NCBI GenBank assembly: GCA_050953405.1
Contig: JBMNMP010000001.1
Span: forward strand, 992,001 to 1,056,000
Length of the DNA stretch: 64,000 nt
Direction of reading: 5' to 3'
From: RUG100 sp050953405
GTDB taxonomy: Bacteria > Bacillota > Clostridia > Peptostreptococcales > Anaerovoracaceae
The notes under the pieces were generated by a model. It saw only the letters and a list, made by a program, of their open reading frames with translations. It had not been told where the DNA came from and did no database searches. Shown here in pieces: positions 61,070-64,000 of the stretch. Numbering within the stretch: the stretch's first letter is position 1; every line of letters begins with the position of its first letter. The position numbers and the translations under genes are program-made.

Positions 61070-61808
61070 AGGATACTATACTGTGGAGGCAGCGATATTC
61101 CTCTCGATATTCATTATCACGGTACTCACCATAGGATATTTCATAAAGGTGGCCGGCGCCCAGGAGGATGTCATGCATGCGGCAGCCGATGAGGGGAGAC
61201 TCGCGGCAGCTTATGCCTACAACGTAAAGGCGATGCCGGCTTTTCCAAGGCGCCTGGAGAACAGGATAGCAGATGACAACAGGGACATTTCGTTCATCGA
61301 TGTGAATGGCTTTCGCTATCTTCACGACATGGAAGGAAACGAGGGGATGATCTCGTTCGACATGGCTTACCGGGTCGATATCCATCTGCCGCTGAAGATG
61401 AAGAAAACGATCGAAAAGAAGGACAGGCTGCTGCTGCGCGGCTGGATCGGGCGCAGCCGTGAAGGCGCGCCCATGAGTTTCGATGACATGATGAAAGACG
61501 AAGACGGAGGAGATGTCTGGGTGTTTCCGCACTCGGGGCACAGGTATCATAAGAGGGACTGCACTTTTGTCAGCAATTACCCCACTCAGATGGTACTCAC
61601 TGACAGCATACGCAGACATTACAAGGCGTGCGAAAAGTGTCACCCGGGCGGTATGGCAACGGGGAGCCTGATATACTGCTTCCCTGATTATGGAGAGGTA
61701 TATCACAGAGGGGGATGCAAGACGATCGACAAATATACTGTGAAGATGTCCCGGCAGCAGGCCGAGGAGAGAGGATATACACCGTGCGCGAAATGCGGTG
61801 GTATTTAG
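61053..61808 (+). CDS. TadE-like pseudopilin with two C-terminal Cys/His (YHxxxC...CxxC) modules
   Basis: 251 residues. Leader MTRNTRG, then YYTVEAAIFLSIFI with Glu at +5 after the predicted cleavage, so a TadE-type pseudopilin. The middle (about 40-150) is an unassigned domain. The C-terminal 95 residues hold two repeats: GHRYHKRDC...YKACEKC and GEVYHRGGC...GYTPCAKC. YHxxxC followed by (Y/G)xxCxxC resembles small zinc-binding modules found at the ends of secreted nucleases and ComEC-like proteins. Metal binding outside the cell is an inference. It overlaps the previous gene by 17 bases. Confidence 0.75.
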   Translation: MTRNTRGYYTVEAAIFLSIFIITVLTIGYFIKVAGAQEDVMHAAADEGRLAAAYAYNVKAMPAFPRRLENRIADDNRDISFIDVNGFRYLHDMEGNEGMISFDMAYRVDIHLPLKMKKTIEKKDRLLLRGWIGRSREGAPMSFDDMMKDEDGGDVWVFPHSGHRYHKRDCTFVSNYPTQMVLTDSIRRHYKACEKCHPGGMATGSLIYCFPDYGEVYHRGGCKTIDKYTVKMSRQQAEERGYTPCAKCGGI

Positions 61809-61821
61809 GGGAGGACAGAAA

Positions 61822-62364
61822 ATGGAAATAAATCTGCGCGACAGCGATTACCGCATGCAGGTCGACGCCGCTGAGATCAAAGAGTATGAAGAGAGAGTGC
61901 TTAGCAGCGGCCTTTGCGATTTTGCATTGCCCATGTACTTCATGCATCGCGGGGAAAGAACTGAGCTCTGCTACGAGTGTTCCGGCTACAGGTGCGCCGC
62001 GGACATGGAACTGACAACAGCGAAGGATTGCTTTGAGCTGCTGGAAAAGGCGCTGCTGACATTGAAAAAGGCGGGTGAATTCCTGGTGGAGCAGGAGAAG
62101 ATCACACTTTCCCGGGAAACGGTGTATTTCCACAGCAGGCGCCGCAATGTGCGCATAGCGTTTTTTCCGGGCGAGCGCTGCTGCATGGAAAAGAAAGCTG
62201 CGGCTTTTGTGGAGGAACTGGCTGATAACTCCGGCGAGCAGGCCCGTACTTACCTCGAAAAGCTGCAGCAGCTCATGGTGCGTGACAATCTCGATCTCAC
62301 GGCCGGCATCAATGAGATCGGGAAGATAAGGAGGGAACTGCACGAGTGCGGCATCGATGATTGA
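61822..62364 (+). CDS. DUF6382-like Tad-associated cytoplasmic protein
   Basis: 180 residues, soluble, no signal. The start DSDYRMQVDA and the alternating charged/hydrophobic core (MYFMHRGERTELCYECSGY, EFLVEQEKITLSRETVYF) resemble the DUF6382 domain that is usually the N-terminal half of FHA-domain proteins in clostridial Tad loci; here no FHA domain follows. GGGGAGGA selects the ATG at 61822 over an in-frame GTG at 61798. Last gene of the pilus unit. Confidence 0.55.
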   Translation: MEINLRDSDYRMQVDAAEIKEYEERVLSSGLCDFALPMYFMHRGERTELCYECSGYRCAADMELTTAKDCFELLEKALLTLKKAGEFLVEQEKITLSRETVYFHSRRRNVRIAFFPGERCCMEKKAAAFVEELADNSGEQARTYLEKLQQLMVRDNLDLTAGINEIGKIRRELHECGIDD

Positions 62365-62427
62365 CTCTGATGACGGTATATCAGATCCAGGGCTGCAAAA
62401 TTGGGCGTTTTGGCAGGCGCTCTTATG

Positions 62428-62436
62428 TGGTATACT
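62428..62436 (+). promoter_or_regulatory. Extended -10 promoter for ispH-rpsA
   Basis: TG-G-TATACT (TATACT 62431-62436) with a weak TTTTGG -35 at 62408-62413, 17 bases upstream; 20 bases to the ATG. Confidence 0.5.
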
Positions 62437-62456
62437 GCACTCGAAAGGAACAAACT

Positions 62457-64000
62457 ATGAAAGAAATAATACGTGCTCCGCATTCGGGATTTTGCTTCGG
62501 GGTGAAGCAGGCTATAGAAAAGGCGCTGGCCGCGGCGGACAATGTCGCTTCCGGAGAACGCGAGATCAATACCTGCGGCATGCTGATACACAACTCGATG
62601 GTCAAGGAGGAGCTCGCAGAGAAGGGAATAGGCATAGTAGATACGCCGGAGGAGGCTCCACGCGGGTCGGTCATCATCGTGCGCAGTCACGGGGAAGCCA
62701 AGGCGTTTTATGATGCCGCGCGTGAACGCGACCTGGAGGTCGTCGACGCCACCTGTCCATACGTAACCAGGATACACCAGCTGGCAGCAGCGGCTTATGA
62801 AGAGGGACGCAGGGTCATTATCATCGGCGATCGTGAGCATCCCGAAGTCAGGGGAATCAACGGCTGGGCCGGCGATTCCGCCATCTGTTTCAAGAGCCTT
62901 GAAGAAGCCAGGGCTGTTTTTGCTGAGCAGCCACAGCTGCTCAGCGGTGAAAAAGTGATGGTGGTCAGTCAGACCACCATGCGAGAGGATGTTTTCAGGG
63001 AGATACTTGCGGAGATCGAGAAGCATATCGATGATGCAGAGCGCGATCTGCAAGTAAATAATACGATCTGTTCGGCTACTGAAGAACGGCAGAAAGGAGC
63101 CGGGGAAACGGCTGAAATTGTCGATGTGATGCTGATCGTAGGGGATAAAAAGAGCTCCAATACGAGGAAATTATATGAAATCGCTGCTCAACGGTGCAAA
63201 AACACTTTCTTTATTGAAAATATCAGAAATTTACCATTGAAAGAGTGTCGAAAATATAATAGAATAGGAGTTGCGGCGGGCGCGTCAACACCCGAAAACG
63301 CAATTAAGGAGGTTATTGCTAATATGAGTGACAATATCACTACAAATGACGACATGGTGACTATGGAGGATTTGATGGAAGACATCGAAAAATCCCTGAG
63401 ATTGCCAAAGAGCGGAGAGCTCGTAACTGGTAAGATTCACCAGGTCACTGACAAGGAAATCATCGTTAACCTTGGATGTAAAAAAGATGGGGTCATCCCA
63501 TTGAACGAAATATCATTGGAAGGAGATCAGAAGCTGACAGACGTTTTCAGCGAAGGCGATGAGATCCAGGCAAAAGTTCTCAAGACAGACGATGGCGATG
63601 GCACGATTTTACTGTCGAAGAAAAAGCTTGAAGCCAGCGAACACTGGGATGAGATCAACAAGGCACTTGAAGAGAAATCACTCATCGACGTTGATGTAGT
63701 TAGAAAAGTCAACGGCGGTGTTATTGCGACATATAAAGAAGTTTCAGGATTCATTCCGCTCTCACAGCTGTCGGACAGGTTCGTAGAGGACGCTTCCGAG
63801 TTCGTGGGACAGACTCTGACCGTAAAGGTTTCCAGAGTCGACCAGAGACGTGGCAAGGCTGTATTCAGCCACAAGCAGTATCTGAATGAAGAGAAGCAGA
63901 AGGCTCTCGAAAAGGTATGGGCTAATATCCACGTAGACGATATCGTAGAAGGAACCGTTATGAGGTTCACTGACTATGGTGCATTCGTTGATATCGGCGG
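62457..64000 (+). CDS. ispH-rpsA: IspH (HMBPP reductase) fused to ribosomal protein S1, cut by window end
   Basis: The open frame runs from the ATG at 62457 to the window edge (514 codons visible). Residues 1-285 are IspH, the [4Fe-4S] enzyme that ends the MEP isoprenoid pathway: cysteines in SGFCFGV (C13), DATCPYV and NTICSAT, and GASTPENAIKEVI at the C-terminus. From about residue 290 come S1 RNA-binding domains (ELVTGKIHQVTDKEIIVNLG, then IDVDVVRKVNGGVIATYKEVSGFIPLSQL in part, and a third beginning VEGTVMRFTDYGAFVDIG). This bifunctional protein is common in Clostridia. AAGGAGG about 11 bases before the ATG at 63324 could permit separate initiation of S1. Confidence 0.95.
   Translation, partial: MKEIIRAPHSGFCFGVKQAIEKALAAADNVASGEREINTCGMLIHNSMVKEELAEKGIGIVDTPEEAPRGSVIIVRSHGEAKAFYDAARERDLEVVDATCPYVTRIHQLAAAAYEEGRRVIIIGDREHPEVRGINGWAGDSAICFKSLEEARAVFAEQPQLLSGEKVMVVSQTTMREDVFREILAEIEKHIDDAERDLQVNNTICSATEERQKGAGETAEIVDVMLIVGDKKSSNTRKLYEIAAQRCKNTFFIENIRNLPLKECRKYNRIGVAAGASTPENAIKEVIANMSDNITTNDDMVTMEDLMEDIEKSLRLPKSGELVTGKIHQVTDKEIIVNLGCKKDGVIPLNEISLEGDQKLTDVFSEGDEIQAKVLKTDDGDGTILLSKKKLEASEHWDEINKALEEKSLIDVDVVRKVNGGVIATYKEVSGFIPLSQLSDRFVEDASEFVGQTLTVKVSRVDQRRGKAVFSHKQYLNEEKQKALEKVWANIHVDDIVEGTVMRFTDYGAFVDIG

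Noticed and set aside
63232..63260. Internal promoter in front of the S1 part of ispH-rpsA (TATAAT at 63255)
   Set aside because: No acceptable -35 box at 16-18 bases; AT-rich coding sequence explains the match.

Overview
All recognisable genes in this window lie on the + strand. They are closely packed, many overlap by 4 to 25 bases, and the DNA is of moderate GC content. The gene set and order (YajC-SecDF-Rel, HemZ-HisS-AspS-NadD-YqeK/RsfS-LeuS, RNase J, MltG-TrmR-TrhP, PhoH-YbeY-Cdd-Era-RecO, dimeric GlyRS-PPDK, and an IspH fused to ribosomal protein S1) point to the chromosome of an anaerobic Bacillota of class Clostridia. A Family XIII/Anaerovoracaceae-type organism is plausible, but that rank is a guess. 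Uniform orientation over 64 kb fits one replichore. I see no insertion sequence, phage, CRISPR array or rRNA.

Layout. 1-4.1 kb: 3' part of polA, coaE, a membrane-anchored oligopeptide-binding protein and a 27-residue membrane microprotein. 4.1-8.2 kb: two tRNA-Leu genes (GAG, CAA) either side of a large RND exporter. 8.2-24.4 kb: a housekeeping block (yajC, secDF, rel, MBL hydrolase, hemZ, hisS, aspS, nadD, a yqeK-rsfS fusion, leuS, rnjA, ylbF-like). 24.4-30.7 kb: efp, mltG, trmR-like, trhP-like, a CNNM/CBS protein and mtaB.

30.7-39.0 kb is the most distinctive accessory region. An APC-family permease is followed by a histidine kinase with a substrate-binding-protein-like sensor, a sigma-54-dependent NtrC-class regulator, and two nearly identical 491-residue APC permeases in tandem. 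Each of the two tandem genes has its own leader with a candidate -24/-12 promoter and a matching inverted repeat (GTTGA-N4-TCAAC). This looks like a self-contained amino-acid or amine sensing and uptake module.

39.0-48.4 kb returns to housekeeping: HIT protein, rpsU, yqeY, phoH, ybeY, cdd, era, recO, a DUF4342 protein, glyS and ppdK. 48.5-55.3 kb holds a ParA/TadZ-like protein with no P-loop lysine, a Na/Pi cotransporter preceded by three 11-bp-spaced TTWACA repeats (a Pho box), phoP-phoR and a KefB-type antiporter. 55.3-62.4 kb is a Tad (Flp) pilus locus: cpaF, tadB and tadC with an extracytoplasmic insert, a GNAT and a small membrane protein in between, then a 54-residue Flp pilin, a TadE, a TadG-like protein, a second TadE-like protein ending in two Cys/His motifs, and a DUF6382-like protein. 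The cpaF and flp units start from near-duplicate promoter/leader cassettes. The window ends inside ispH-rpsA.
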